DNA from: Pseudonocardia sp.
GTDB lineage: Bacteria; Actinomycetota; Actinomycetes; Mycobacteriales; Pseudonocardiaceae
DNA: 33,470 nucleotides
Assembly: GCA_025869365.1 (NCBI GenBank)
Contig: JAOZVV010000138.1
Span: 1-33,470, forward strand
Direction: 5' to 3'
Shown here piece after piece: positions 23,771 through 33,168 of this stretch (positions are counted from its first letter, which is position 1; each line of letters opens with the position of its first letter). A program made the translations under genes and the position numbers. The notes under the pieces are model-generated. The model was not told the DNA's origin. It was given only the letters and a program-made list of their open reading frames with translations, and did no database searches.

Positions 23771-23962
23771 TCAGAAGGGGATCGACGCCCGGTGGGCGTC
23801 CCGGACGGCCTCGCCGAGGCGGGCGGTGAGAAGCCGGAGCCGTCCCGAGGGGGTCAGCGGAGCGGGCCCGGCGCAGGTGGCGGGGGCTTCCGGTCCCGGG
23901 CTGCGGTCCGGTGCCGCGCTCGCCGCCGGTGCGGCGCGGCGGGGGGAGGGGGTGGTGCTCAT
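23771..23962 (-). CDS. Small hypothetical protein
   Basis: This 63-codon frame encodes a Pro/Ala-rich N-terminal half followed by an amphipathic helix-like end (RLRLLTARLGEAVRDAHRA, then SIPF). Its third codon positions are roughly 88 percent G or C, like real genes here, which favours coding. The start ATG overlaps the stop of an upstream small frame in ATGA. I do not recognise the family; the AH-x-x-x-PF ending gives it the look of a short conserved actinobacterial protein, but that is only an impression. It lies between the WYL regulator and the TauE-like permease on the same strand and may belong to their transcript. Confidence 0.5.
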   Translation of the reverse strand: MSTTPSPRRAAPAASAAPDRSPGPEAPATCAGPAPLTPSGRLRLLTARLGEAVRDAHRASIPF

Positions 23963-24159
23963 GGGTGTGTCGTCCTCGGCTGGTGGCGGCGGGGTCCGGG
24001 GCAGCGCCCGTCCCGCCCGCGAGGGCCGGGGATCAGGGGTGCTGCGGCGCCGGACGACACAGACGGTCGTCGACGGAGAGCGGGGCGTGCGCGAGCAGGC
24101 ACACGCAGAACGTGTGGCGCGTCGACGGGCTCCCGGCAGTCACCCGACCAGTGGAGCAT
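23959..24159 (-). CDS. Possible small ORF with a strong ribosome binding site
   Basis: A 66-codon frame starts at the ATG at 24157-24159, 5 bases after a perfect GGAGGT (24165-24170) that lies just after the WYL-regulator stop. It starts MLHWSGDCREPVDAP and becomes Arg/Pro-rich; third-position GC drops after about codon 14. It ends in ATGA overlapping the next small ORF. It may be a leader peptide whose main role is coupling, or only its first part may be meaningful. An alternative 36-codon frame from the GTG at 24141-24143 to 24033 keeps high third-position GC and contains TFCVCLLAH. Confidence 0.3.
   Translation of the reverse strand: MLHWSGDCREPVDAPHVLRVPARARPALRRRPSVSSGAAAPLIPGPRGRDGRCPGPRRHQPRTTHP
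24100..24116. promoter_or_regulatory. Inverted repeat upstream of the small ORF and permease
   Basis: CACACG-CAGAA-CGTGTG is a perfect 6-bp inverted repeat with a 5-base spacer, about 140 bp upstream of the 63-codon ORF. It could be an operator or, in the transcript, a hairpin. Confidence 0.35.
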
Positions 24160-24188
24160 CCGGGACCTCCCGCGCGCAACAACGTTCC

Positions 24189-25148
24189 CTACGCCGTGGC
24201 CCTGGTGAACCGGCCTCCCCACTCCCGTACCCGCTCCGCGAGCTCGGCCGGAGCCCGGACCTCGAACTCCGCGCCGACCCCGCCGAGGGCGAACACGGGC
24301 CAGTCGAGGTCGTCCGACTGCATCCGCAGGACGCAGCTCCCGTCGTCGATCTCCTCGATCATGGCCCACCGGCCGACCTTCGCCCGCACCACGGTGGCGG
24401 GCGCCCGGACCACCGCCTCGACCTCGTGGGCCGAGGTGACGTTCCGGATGCCGGACCGGACGAACTCCGCGGCGTCCGTCGTCGGCAGGGTGCGCGGGAG
24501 GAACCGCGCCCCGGTGCGGCGCGGTCCGCTGAGCCGGTCCAGCCGGAAGCTGCGCCAGTCGTGGCGGTGCAGGTCGTAGGCGACCAGGTACCAGCGCCGG
24601 CCGAGGGGGACGAGCCGGTGCGGCTCGACGAGGCGGTCCTCGGGGTCGCGGTCCCGTGCGGCGTAGCGGAACTCCAGGCGCTCGTCGTCCCGGCAGGCCT
24701 GCGCGACGGTGATCAGGTCGTCCGGGTCCACCGTCGGGGACGAGCTCCCGCCCCAGCTCGGAGGCACCGTGACGGCCCGCAACGCGTCGACCCGGCGGCG
24801 CAGCCGGGGCGGCATCACCTGCACGACCTTCGTCAGCGCCCGGACCGAGGACTCCTCGATCCCCGCCACCGCGCCCTGCGCGGCCGCCTGCATCCCGACG
24901 GCGAGTGCGACGGCCTCCTCGTCGTCCACGACCAGCGGTGGCAGCGCGGCGCCCGGGGCGAGCTGGTAGCCGCCGTCGACTCCGCGGCTGGCCTGGACGG
25001 GGTAGCCGAGCTCGCGCAGCCGGTCGATGTCCCGGCGCAGGGTCCGCGTCGAGACCTCGAGCCGCCCGGCCAGCTCCTCGCCCGGCCAGTAGCGGTGGGT
25101 CTGCAGCAGGGAGAGCAGCCGCAGGGTTCGCGAGCTCGTGTTGGCCAT
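24189..25148 (-). CDS. WYL-domain transcriptional regulator (YafY/DeoR-like)
   Basis: This 319-residue protein has an N-terminal winged helix-turn-helix (residues 5-60: RTLRLLSLLQTHRYWPGEEL, then AGRLEVSTRTLRRDIDRLRE, then LGYPVQASRGVDGGYQLAPG). A linker and a WYL domain near 140-225 follow (RLEFRYAARDRDPEDRLVEP, then HRLVPLGRRWYLVAYDLHRH, then DWRSFRLDRLSG), and a C-terminal extension is typical of YafY-like regulators. WYL domains sense ligands, sometimes nucleic acid fragments or small molecules. The ATG at 25146-25148 sits at the start of the fold. It is divergent from a SAM-dependent methyltransferase gene, a frequent arrangement, and may control that gene, its own, and the downstream small ORFs and permease. 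The target is inferred. Confidence 0.88.
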   Translation of the reverse strand: MANTSSRTLRLLSLLQTHRYWPGEELAGRLEVSTRTLRRDIDRLRELGYPVQASRGVDGGYQLAPGAALPPLVVDDEEAVALAVGMQAAAQGAVAGIEESSVRALTKVVQVMPPRLRRRVDALRAVTVPPSWGGSSSPTVDPDDLITVAQACRDDERLEFRYAARDRDPEDRLVEPHRLVPLGRRWYLVAYDLHRHDWRSFRLDRLSGPRRTGARFLPRTLPTTDAAEFVRSGIRNVTSAHEVEAVVRAPATVVRAKVGRWAMIEEIDDGSCVLRMQSDDLDWPVFALGGVGAEFEVRAPAELAERVREWGGRFTRATA

Positions 25149-25269
25149 GTCGCCATTCTTCCGGGGATTGCGGACAGAACGTGACCGGTTGCCGCGCCGA
25201 CGGGGACGAGGAGCTCCGCACGACCGCGCCCGGCGCTGCTCCGTCCCGGGCCCGCCCTACGCTCGGCGG

Positions 25270-25968
25270 GTGACCGAACCGGCCTACCAACGCAGCACCC
25301 GCGTGTCCTACGACGCCATCGCCGCGGACTACGCGGAGCACTTCCGGGGCTATCTCGACTCGATGCCGAGCGAACGGGCGATCCTCGACGCGTTCGCGGA
25401 GCTGGTGCGGGCGGACGGGCCGGTCCTGGACGTCGGGTGCGGGCCGGGCCCGGCCCTGGCCCGCCTGCGGACCCACGGGGTGACGGTCTTCGGTCTCGAT
25501 CTCTCGCCGGGGATGGTCGACGTCGCCCGCTGGGCCAATCCCGGCGTGCGCATCGACGTGGGCTCGATGACGGCGATCGAGCGCCCGGACGCCTCCCTCG
25601 GCGGGGTCGTGGCGTGGTACTCGATCATCCACGTCCCGGCGGAGGAGCTGCCGGCGGTCTTCGCGGAGTTCCGCCGGGTGCTGGTCCCGCGCGGGCACCT
25701 GCTGCTGGCCTTCCAGGTCGGCGACGAGCCGCTGCACCTCGACGAGGCCTTCGGGCACGAGGTCGACCTGGACTACCGCCGGCTGCGGCCGGAGCGGATC
25801 GCGGAGCTGCTCGACGGCGCCGGCTTCGACGTCCTCGCGAGCACGGTGCGGGAGCCGGTCCTGCCCGAGAAGGTGGCGAAGGTCCCGCAGGCATTCGTCG
25901 TGGCACGCCTGCGGGACCGGCCGAACCTCGGGACGGCGGCTCAGCCCACCGGCGCGTCCGCGAGATAG
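25270..25968 (+). CDS. Class I SAM-dependent methyltransferase
   Basis: This 232-residue methyltransferase has motif I VLDVGCGPG at 52-60, the acidic residue after strand 2 in VFGLDLSPGMVDVA, and motif II-like IERPDASLGGVVAWYSIIHV near 100-120. The C-terminal part is normal for a small-molecule methyltransferase. The substrate is unknown. The GTG at 25270 is chosen because the N-terminal helix STRVSYDAIAADYAEHF follows directly; a longer frame exists upstream but overlaps the intergenic region and the divergent regulator. Its last 28 bp overlap the end of the convergent nitronate-monooxygenase-like gene, which is unusual but not rare in compact genomes. Confidence 0.88.
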   Translation: MTEPAYQRSTRVSYDAIAADYAEHFRGYLDSMPSERAILDAFAELVRADGPVLDVGCGPGPALARLRTHGVTVFGLDLSPGMVDVARWANPGVRIDVGSMTAIERPDASLGGVVAWYSIIHVPAEELPAVFAEFRRVLVPRGHLLLAFQVGDEPLHLDEAFGHEVDLDYRRLRPERIAELLDGAGFDVLASTVREPVLPEKVAKVPQAFVVARLRDRPNLGTAAQPTGASAR

Positions 25969-26891
25969 CGCGAGGCCATCGCGCGCAGCGTCGAGTCGAA
26001 CTCCTCGACGGTCCGCCGGAGGATCTCGGCGACCGGTGCGATCTCGTCGATCCGGCCCGCGACCTGGCCGAGCTGCGCGAGGCTCGCGTTGATGTCCCCC
26101 TCGGCGTAGAGGGCGTAGATGTTGCCGAGCAGGGCCATCGGGTCGCCCTCGTTGGCGAGCTCGAACGGCGCGGTGGCCTCGGTGCGCAGCACGCGGACCT
26201 GCTTGCCGTTGTGCTTGTTGATCAGCATCGTGGCGGTCTCGTCCGCGTCGACGACGGCCTGCTTCATGTTCTGGTGCACGGGGGACTCCAGCGTCGCCAC
26301 CATGCGGGTGCCCATCTGGACGCCCTCGGCGCCGAGGGCGAACGCGGCGGCCATGGAGTGGCCGTCCGCGATCCCGCCCGCGGCGATGATCGGCACGCCG
26401 ACCTGGCTCGCGACCAGCGGGAGCAGCACCATCGAGGACACCTCCCGCGGGGCCTTGAACCCGGCGCCCTCGCTGCCCTCGACGACGAGCCCGTCGACCC
26501 CGGAGTCGACGGCCTTCTTCGCCCCGCGCAGGGACGGGACGACGTGGAAGACGGTCAGCCCGGCCTCCTTGAGCCGCGCGGTGTGCGTGGCGGGGGAGCC
26601 CGCGGACGTGGTGATGAAGCGGATCCCCTCCTCGACGATCATGTCGATGATCGCGACGTCCCGGACGAAGGCGATCGGCAGGTTCACCCCGAACGGCTTG
26701 TCCGTGAGCTCGCGGGTCCGCCGGATGTCCTCGCGGACCTCGTCGATGCCCAGCGAACCGGGGACCAGACCCATCGCGCCCGCCTCGGACACCGCGGCGA
26801 CGAGCGGCGGCTTCGCGATGTGGCCCATCGGCGCCTGCAGGATCGGGATGTCGACGCCGAGCATCTGCGTCACGCGGTTCGCGAAGGTCAT
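25941..26891 (-). CDS. Nitronate monooxygenase-like NAD(P)H-dependent flavin oxidoreductase
   Basis: This 316-residue TIM-barrel flavoprotein of the 2-nitropropane dioxygenase/NMO family has ILQAPMG at 17-23, FGVNLPIAF at 67-75, and the FMN-phosphate region AAGGIADGHSMAAAFALGAEGVQMGTR. In class I nitronate monooxygenases and FabK the barrel has a catalytic His in a GGHxG motif; here the equivalent stretch reads GSEGAGFKAPREV (139-151), with Phe145 in its place. It is therefore likely to be an NAD(P)H-dependent flavin reductase or dehydrogenase of another subtype rather than a true nitronate monooxygenase. There is no clear ribosome binding site. A near-palindromic ACGAACGCTCGT lies 13-24 bp upstream. 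It is separated from the upstream alcohol dehydrogenase by a strong hairpin. Confidence 0.85.
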   Translation of the reverse strand: MTFANRVTQMLGVDIPILQAPMGHIAKPPLVAAVSEAGAMGLVPGSLGIDEVREDIRRTRELTDKPFGVNLPIAFVRDVAIIDMIVEEGIRFITTSAGSPATHTARLKEAGLTVFHVVPSLRGAKKAVDSGVDGLVVEGSEGAGFKAPREVSSMVLLPLVASQVGVPIIAAGGIADGHSMAAAFALGAEGVQMGTRMVATLESPVHQNMKQAVVDADETATMLINKHNGKQVRVLRTEATAPFELANEGDPMALLGNIYALYAEGDINASLAQLGQVAGRIDEIAPVAEILRRTVEEFDSTLRAMASRYLADAPVG

Positions 26892-26903
26892 GGAGTCACG
26901 TTA

Positions 26904-26915
26904 ACGAACGCTCGT
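26904..26915. promoter_or_regulatory. Near-palindrome upstream of the flavin oxidoreductase
   Basis: ACGAACGCTCGT matches its reverse complement at five of six paired positions. It lies just before the start codon of the NMO-like gene and resembles ACGAACG-type sites of TetR-family regulators. No regulator gene is adjacent. Confidence 0.3.
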
Positions 26916-26946
26916 ACAGTTTGGGAGAGGCATCCCGGAAACGGAC

Positions 26947-26984
26947 CGGTTCCGGCCGGGATGTCCAGATCCCGGCCGGAACCG
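26947..26984. terminator. 16-bp perfect hairpin, terminator after the alcohol dehydrogenase gene
   Basis: The left arm at 26947-26962 and right arm at 26969-26984 pair perfectly over 16 bp around a 6-base loop (GTCCAG). It lies 28 bp after the alcohol dehydrogenase stop. There is no T-run, but the stem is by far the strongest I noticed in the window. Confidence 0.75.
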
Positions 26985-27012
26985 CGGGCCTCGAGGGTCG
27001 GGAAGGTCTCGG

Positions 27013-28077
27013 TCAGAAGGTGATGAGGGGCTTGATGATGCCGTCCTCCTTGGAGGTCATCATCGCGAAGGCGCGCTCCACGTCGTCGAAGGCGAAGGTG
27101 TGCGTCGTCATCGGGGTCGGGTCGATCCGGTGGGTCTGCATGAGCCGGAACAGCCGGTTCATCCGCTCGTTGCCCCCGGGGCACAGGCCGGTGTGGATGG
27201 ACTTGTCGTTCATGCCGAGGCCGAACGCGTCCAGCGGCAGTTGCAGCGGTGCCGGGTTCTCGCCGTGGTAGCCGATGTTGGAGACCCGCCCGCCCGCCTT
27301 CGTCACCCGCAGGCAGGACTCGAAGGTCTGCGGGAAGCCGAACGCCTCGATCGCCGCGTCGACGCCCTCGCCCCCGGTCATGTCCATGATCTGCTCGACC
27401 GGGTCGCCCTGGGTGAAGTCCACGATGTCGTCCGCGCCGAACCGCTTGGCGAGCGCCTGCCGCTCCGGACGGGACTCGACGGCGATGATCCGCCCTGCCC
27501 CCATCAGGTTCGCGCCCATCGTCGCGCACAGCCCGACCGGCCCCTGCGCGAACACCGCGACGGTGTCCCCGAACTGCAGGAACGCGTGCTCGGCGCCCAT
27601 GAAGCCGGTGCTGAGCATGTCGCAGGTGTAGACGGCCTGGGCGTCGGTGAGGTCGTCCGGGATCGGCGTGAGGTTCGCCTGCGCGGCCGGGACGACGAAG
27701 TACTCGGCCATGTTGCCGTCCATCTGGACGGTGTACTTGTAGCCGCCGAGCGGGCCGCCGCACTGGCTCGTGTAGCCGCGCTGGCAGTAGTGACAGCGAT
27801 AGCAGGGCGTCACGGCGTTGACGGCGACGCGCTGGCCCTCCTCGAACCCCGTCACCGCGGAGCCGAGCTTGTGGATGACGCCGACGGACTCGTGGCCGAG
27901 CGTGCGCCCGTCCGGCACCGGCAGCGCGCCCTTGACGGTATGGACGTCCGAGGTGCAGATCAGGGCGGCGGTGGTGCGGACGATCGCCTCCTCCGGACCC
28001 GGCTCGGGAACGGGCTTCTCCACGACTCCGGTCTCGCCGACCTTCTTGATCACCAGTGCACGCATCGTCTCGGGCAT
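27013..28077 (-). CDS. Zinc-dependent secondary-alcohol dehydrogenase
   Basis: This 354-residue medium-chain dehydrogenase/reductase closely resembles bacterial secondary alcohol (isopropanol) dehydrogenases such as that of Thermoanaerobacter, sharing CTSDVHTV, LGHESVG, GAGRIIAV and LCPGG. Catalytic zinc ligands are C41, H62 and D153 (TCDMLSTGF). The structural zinc loop is complete with C92, C95, C98 and C106; the Thermoanaerobacter enzyme lacks it. The Rossmann segment is VAVFAQGPVGLCATMGAN. It probably interconverts a secondary alcohol and ketone using NAD(P)H. A GAGAGG-type site precedes the ATG at 28075-28077. It is an isolated gene, with a strong hairpin after it and a 106-bp gap before it. 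Confidence 0.9.
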   Translation of the reverse strand: MPETMRALVIKKVGETGVVEKPVPEPGPEEAIVRTTAALICTSDVHTVKGALPVPDGRTLGHESVGVIHKLGSAVTGFEEGQRVAVNAVTPCYRCHYCQRGYTSQCGGPLGGYKYTVQMDGNMAEYFVVPAAQANLTPIPDDLTDAQAVYTCDMLSTGFMGAEHAFLQFGDTVAVFAQGPVGLCATMGANLMGAGRIIAVESRPERQALAKRFGADDIVDFTQGDPVEQIMDMTGGEGVDAAIEAFGFPQTFESCLRVTKAGGRVSNIGYHGENPAPLQLPLDAFGLGMNDKSIHTGLCPGGNERMNRLFRLMQTHRIDPTPMTTHTFAFDDVERAFAMMTSKEDGIIKPLITF

Positions 28078-28183
28078 GGGGTTCCTCTCGGGAAGCGACG
28101 GTGGTTCCCCCTTGAGTGTTCCACGTCACAGGCGGGTCCGGCACGGTTCGACGACGAGAGGCGCCGCCGTCCGGGTGCCGCCC

Positions 28184-29556
<1,373 letters not shown>

Positions 29557-29560
<4 letters not shown>

Positions 29561-30144
29561 GTCCGGAACTCCGTCGCGGCGTCGATCAGCCACTCCGCGA
29601 GGTACCCGGCGAAGGACGAGCGCACGAGGATCCGGTAGTCCGTGCCCGCGCCGTCGAGGGCGAGCAGGACGACGCCGGCCTGGCCCAGCGTCGTCACCGC
29701 CGCGGCACCGGCGGGGAACGAGCGCGGATGCAGATCGATCGCGCAGCCCGTCTCCAGGACGTCCCGGGCGTGGGCGCCGCGGAGCCGGATCGTGGTCCGC
29801 TGGGCGGACACGTCGACCGCGGCGCCGCCCGGGCCGCGCACCGCCGCCTCGAGCTCGGCGGGCGGGGTGAACGGGCTGGTCACGAGCCACTCGTCGGGGC
29901 CCAGCCAGATGGCCGCCGCCTGCTCGCCGTCGGTCCAGGTCCCGGGTTCCGGCGGCGTCGTGCCCACCGCCGCCGCGACGGACCCGGGCAGCCCGGGGGC
30001 GGGCCGGCCGGTGCCGTCGGGGGCGAGGCGGACGTCGACCATGGCGTGGAACGGCTCCGCCATGATCGTCACGGAGTCCGGCAGCTCGGCGAAGCGGCCG
30101 GCCCAGCCGTCGAGGGGGCCCGTCCGGAACAACGACTCAGCCAT
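29557..30144 (-). CDS. soxG: Sarcosine oxidase gamma subunit
   Basis: This small subunit of the cytoplasmic heterotetrameric sarcosine oxidase has 195 residues. It has the GcvT/folate-binding-like fold: [13 protein letters not shown] near 79-91, [34 protein letters not shown] near 110-143, and a hydrophobic C-terminal strand pair ending LAEWLIDAA. Family members support assembly of the complex. Its start overlaps the end of soxA by 8 bp and its end overlaps sdaA by 4 bp. The identification rests on the fold pattern and on its fixed place in soxBDAG. Confidence 0.92.
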
Positions 30145-32920
30145 CTCTGCGGGTCCCCTCGGGGTCGACGAGCACGGATCCGGTCACCTCGACGGGCACC
30201 AGCGCCCCGCCGACCGGCACGGTCAGCCGCTCGCCGATGCGCGCGTGCCCGCCCTTGACCAGGGCCAACGCGAAGGTGCGGCCGAGCGCGGCGCTGCGGT
30301 AGCTCGACGTGACGTGCCCGAGCATCGGCACCGGGGGAGGGGGCAGCGCGTCCGTGAGCTCGACGACCTGTGCGCCCTCCGGCAGCTTCAGGTCCGGGTC
30401 GAGAGGCAGCAGCCCGACCAGCTGCTTGCGCAGCGGATCCAGGTTGGACGACCGCGAGAAGGAGCGCTTGCCGAGGAAGTCCGGCTTCTTCCTCGACACC
30501 GCCCACGCCATGCCGAGGTCCTGCGGGGTGACGGTGCCGTCGGTGTCCTGGCCGATGATCGGGTAGCCCTTCTCGGCGCGCAGGACGTGCATCGTCTCGG
30601 TGCCGTAGGGCGTGATCCCGTACTGCCCGCCCAGTGCCACGAGCCGTTCCCAGACGGCCCGCGCGTGCCAGCCGTCGACGCTCACCTCCCAGGCCAGCTC
30701 GCCGGAGAAGCTGATGCGCGCCAGCCGGACCGGGATGCCGTCGACGTGCGTGTCGAGCCAGCTCATGAACGGGAAGGCCTCGACCGAGACGTCCACGTCC
30801 GGGGCGAACGCGCCGATCACGTCCCGGGACCGCGGCCCGACGACGGGGAACGTGGCCCACTGCTCGGTCACCGACGTGAGGTGCACCCGCAGGTGCGGCC
30901 ACTCCGTCTGCAGCCACTCCTCCATGTGGTCCAGGATCGGGGCGGCGCCGCCGGTGGTGGTGTAGACGCAGAAGCGTTCCGGGTCGATGCGGAGGACGGT
31001 GCCGTCGTCGATCACCATGCCGTCGAGCCCGCACATCACGCCGTAGCGCACCTTGCCGGGCTTCAGACCGGACATCACGTTCGTGTAGATCATGTCCAGG
31101 AAGGCGCCGGCGTCCGGGCCCTGGACGTCGATCTTGCCGAGGGTGGAGCCGTCCAGGATGCCGACGCCGCCGCGGACGGCCGCGCACTCGCGGAGCACCG
31201 CCGCGTCCATGTCCTCGATGCCCCCGGTCTCGCGGGGCCGCGGGTAGTAGCGGGGTCGCTTCCACTGCCCGACGTCCTCGAAGACCGCGCCCGCGTCCTC
31301 GTGCCACGGGTGCAGCACGGTCGTCCGCGCGGGATCGAACAGGCGTCCCCGCTCGCGGCCGGCCAGCGCCGCGAACGCGACCGGCGTGTACGGCGGCCGG
31401 AACGTGGTGGTGCCCAGGGACTCGATCGGCACGCCCAGCAGTTCGGCGGTGATGCCGGAGGCGATCACGCCGGAGGTCTTGCCCTGGTCGTGGGCGGTGC
31501 CGATCGTCGTGTAGCGCTTGACGTGCTCGACGCTCCGCATACCCGCGCCGACCGCGCGGGCGATGTCCGCGACCGTCGCGTCCCGCTGGAGATCCACGAA
31601 CTGTCGCGTCGGGTCGCCGTCGGTGCGCCACAGGACCTTCGTGGGGGTCCGCTCGACGGGCTGCGCCCGCTCCCCGGCCCCCTCGGCCAGGCATCCGGCG
31701 AGGTCCAGGGTGCCGTTCGCGGCGCCGACGGCCGTGACGCCGTCGCCCGCCGTGTCGTCCGCGGGTTCCCCCGGCCGGAACGCGCCGAGCGCGGGGTCGT
31801 ACGCGAGCGTGCCGCGGATGTGGCTGACCAGGTGCGCGACGGGGTTCCACCCGCCCGAGAGCAGCAGGAGGTCGCAGGGCAGTTCCTCGCCGCCGACGAC
31901 GGCGTGGGTGACGTGCTCCGTCCCGCGGGTCCCGGTGACGACCGCGCCGGTCCGCACGGTGACCCCTTGCTCTGCGCACCTCCGCGCACCGGCCGCCGGG
32001 ACGCCGTCCCGCGCGTCGAGCAGCGTGACGCGGGCCCCCGCCTTCGCCAGGTCCGCCGCGGCGTCGTAGGCGGCGTCGTCGCTGGTGAAGACCACGATCT
32101 CGCGCCCGGCCAGCACGCCGTGGCGGTGCAGGAGGTCCCGGGCCGCGCCCGCGAGCATGATTCCGGGTCGGTCGTTGTCCTCGACGACGATCGGCCGCTC
32201 GTGAGCGCCGGTCGCGACGACGACCCGGGCCGCCCGGATCCGGTGCACGCGCTGCCGGGAGACGTTCCGGGGGGCGTCCGCGCCGAGGTGGTCCGTGCGG
32301 CGTTCCAGGGCGAGGACGAAGCCGTCGTCGTAGTGGCCGAAGGCGGTGGTGCGCTGCAGGTGCACCACGTCCGGGTTCGCGTGCAGCTCCACGAGGGTGT
32401 CCGCCACGAACTCGAGCGCCGCCCGTCCGCAGATCCGCTCGGTGCCGAGCAGCGACCCGCCCGCGGCCGGGCGGTCGTCGACGAGCACGACCCGCTCCCC
32501 GCGCCGGGCGGCCGTCCGGGCGGCGAGCAGCCCCGCCGGGCCCGCACCGACGACGAGCACGTCGCAGTGTGTGTGCTTGCGGTCGTAGCGGGCGGTGTCC
32601 GGGACCTCGGCCAGCCGGCCGCGCCCGGGCAGGCCGCGGGCGACCAGACCGTCCGTCAGCTCGATCGTGGTGGCCGGCAGCATCGGCTCCGGGAAGGGCT
32701 CCTCGACCTGCACGAGCCCGCTCGGGTCCTCGCTCCAGGCCGCGACGATCCCGCGCGGGCGGCCGAGGTCCACCGACGTCGAGACGCGGTGGACGCCGTT
32801 CGCGAGCAGGGCGGACGCCAGCGTGTCACCGGCGTGGCCGGTGTACTCGCGGCCGTCGAAGGTGAAGCGCAGCGTGCGGGAGCGGTCGATCCGCGTCCCG
32901 TACCCGTCCACCCGGCTCAT
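30137..32920 (-). CDS. soxA: Sarcosine oxidase alpha subunit
   Basis: This 927-residue large subunit of sarcosine oxidase catalyses oxidative demethylation of sarcosine to glycine together with SoxB and transfers the methylene group to tetrahydrofolate. An N-terminal 2Fe-2S-ferredoxin-like domain without cysteines is followed by GRPRGI near 53-58. The dinucleotide-binding motif is CDVLVVGAGPAGLLAARTAA at 119-138. A second NAD-domain segment and a C-terminal GcvT-like folate-binding domain follow (about 530-927; for example GILDGSTLGKIDVQGPDA and ARISFSGELAWEV). Residues near the FMN and Zn sites are shared with SoxB and SoxD. The ATG at 32918-32920 overlaps the soxD stop by 4 bp; the frame is open far upstream only as a shadow of soxD and soxB. 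Confidence 0.95.
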   Translation of the reverse strand: MSRVDGYGTRIDRSRTLRFTFDGREYTGHAGDTLASALLANGVHRVSTSVDLGRPRGIVAAWSEDPSGLVQVEEPFPEPMLPATTIELTDGLVARGLPGRGRLAEVPDTARYDRKHTHCDVLVVGAGPAGLLAARTAARRGERVVLVDDRPAAGGSLLGTERICGRAALEFVADTLVELHANPDVVHLQRTTAFGHYDDGFVLALERRTDHLGADAPRNVSRQRVHRIRAARVVVATGAHERPIVVEDNDRPGIMLAGAARDLLHRHGVLAGREIVVFTSDDAAYDAAADLAKAGARVTLLDARDGVPAAGARRCAEQGVTVRTGAVVTGTRGTEHVTHAVVGGEELPCDLLLLSGGWNPVAHLVSHIRGTLAYDPALGAFRPGEPADDTAGDGVTAVGAANGTLDLAGCLAEGAGERAQPVERTPTKVLWRTDGDPTRQFVDLQRDATVADIARAVGAGMRSVEHVKRYTTIGTAHDQGKTSGVIASGITAELLGVPIESLGTTTFRPPYTPVAFAALAGRERGRLFDPARTTVLHPWHEDAGAVFEDVGQWKRPRYYPRPRETGGIEDMDAAVLRECAAVRGGVGILDGSTLGKIDVQGPDAGAFLDMIYTNVMSGLKPGKVRYGVMCGLDGMVIDDGTVLRIDPERFCVYTTTGGAAPILDHMEEWLQTEWPHLRVHLTSVTEQWATFPVVGPRSRDVIGAFAPDVDVSVEAFPFMSWLDTHVDGIPVRLARISFSGELAWEVSVDGWHARAVWERLVALGGQYGITPYGTETMHVLRAEKGYPIIGQDTDGTVTPQDLGMAWAVSRKKPDFLGKRSFSRSSNLDPLRKQLVGLLPLDPDLKLPEGAQVVELTDALPPPPVPMLGHVTSSYRSAALGRTFALALVKGGHARIGERLTVPVGGALVPVEVTGSVLVDPEGTRRDG

Positions 32921-33159
32921 CGCCGGAACCGGTGGGTCGCGGTGTCCCGGACGGCGGTGAACCAGCGGCGGCAGCCCGCGCTGTGGCTCCAGCGCTCCGC
33001 CAGCGGGCCCTTCGGGTTGGCGCGGTGGAACACGAACCGGGCCCACTCCTCGTCCGACAGCGCGGCGGGATCGGCCGGGTAGGCGACCCCGGCCTCGCCG
33101 CCGTAGTGGAACTCGACCTCCTCGCGGGGGCCGCACCAGGGACAGTCGATCAGCTGCAT
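32917..33159 (-). CDS. soxD: Sarcosine oxidase delta subunit (zinc-binding)
   Basis: This 80-residue subunit binds structural zinc in heterotetrameric sarcosine oxidase. The ligands seen in characterised SoxD proteins are all present: C6 and C9 (DCPWCGPRE), H59 and C63 (RWSHSAGCRRWF). The family signature FHYGGEA is at 17-23 and RANPKGPLAERW at 46-57. An AGGAGC-type site precedes the ATG. It lies 9 bp after soxB and overlaps soxA by 4 bp. Confidence 0.94.
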   Translation of the reverse strand: MQLIDCPWCGPREEVEFHYGGEAGVAYPADPAALSDEEWARFVFHRANPKGPLAERWSHSAGCRRWFTAVRDTATHRFRR

Positions 33160-33168
33160 CTCGTGCTC

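Noticed and set aside
24106..25183. CAGAACGTG at 24106-24114 and 25175-25183 as a shared WYL-regulator operator
   Set aside because: The symmetry centres of the two sites differ by two bases and a repeated 9-mer in this window can arise by chance.
28078..28183. Sigma-factor site before the alcohol dehydrogenase (GGAAC...GTC)
   Set aside because: Only a loose match to ECF-type promoters; such matches are frequent in GC-rich DNA.
29642..33082. Very long plus-strand frame opposite soxG and soxA
   Set aside because: Low-complexity Arg/Ala/Gly/Pro sequence; the minus strand carries clear sarcosine oxidase subunits with overlapping starts and stops.
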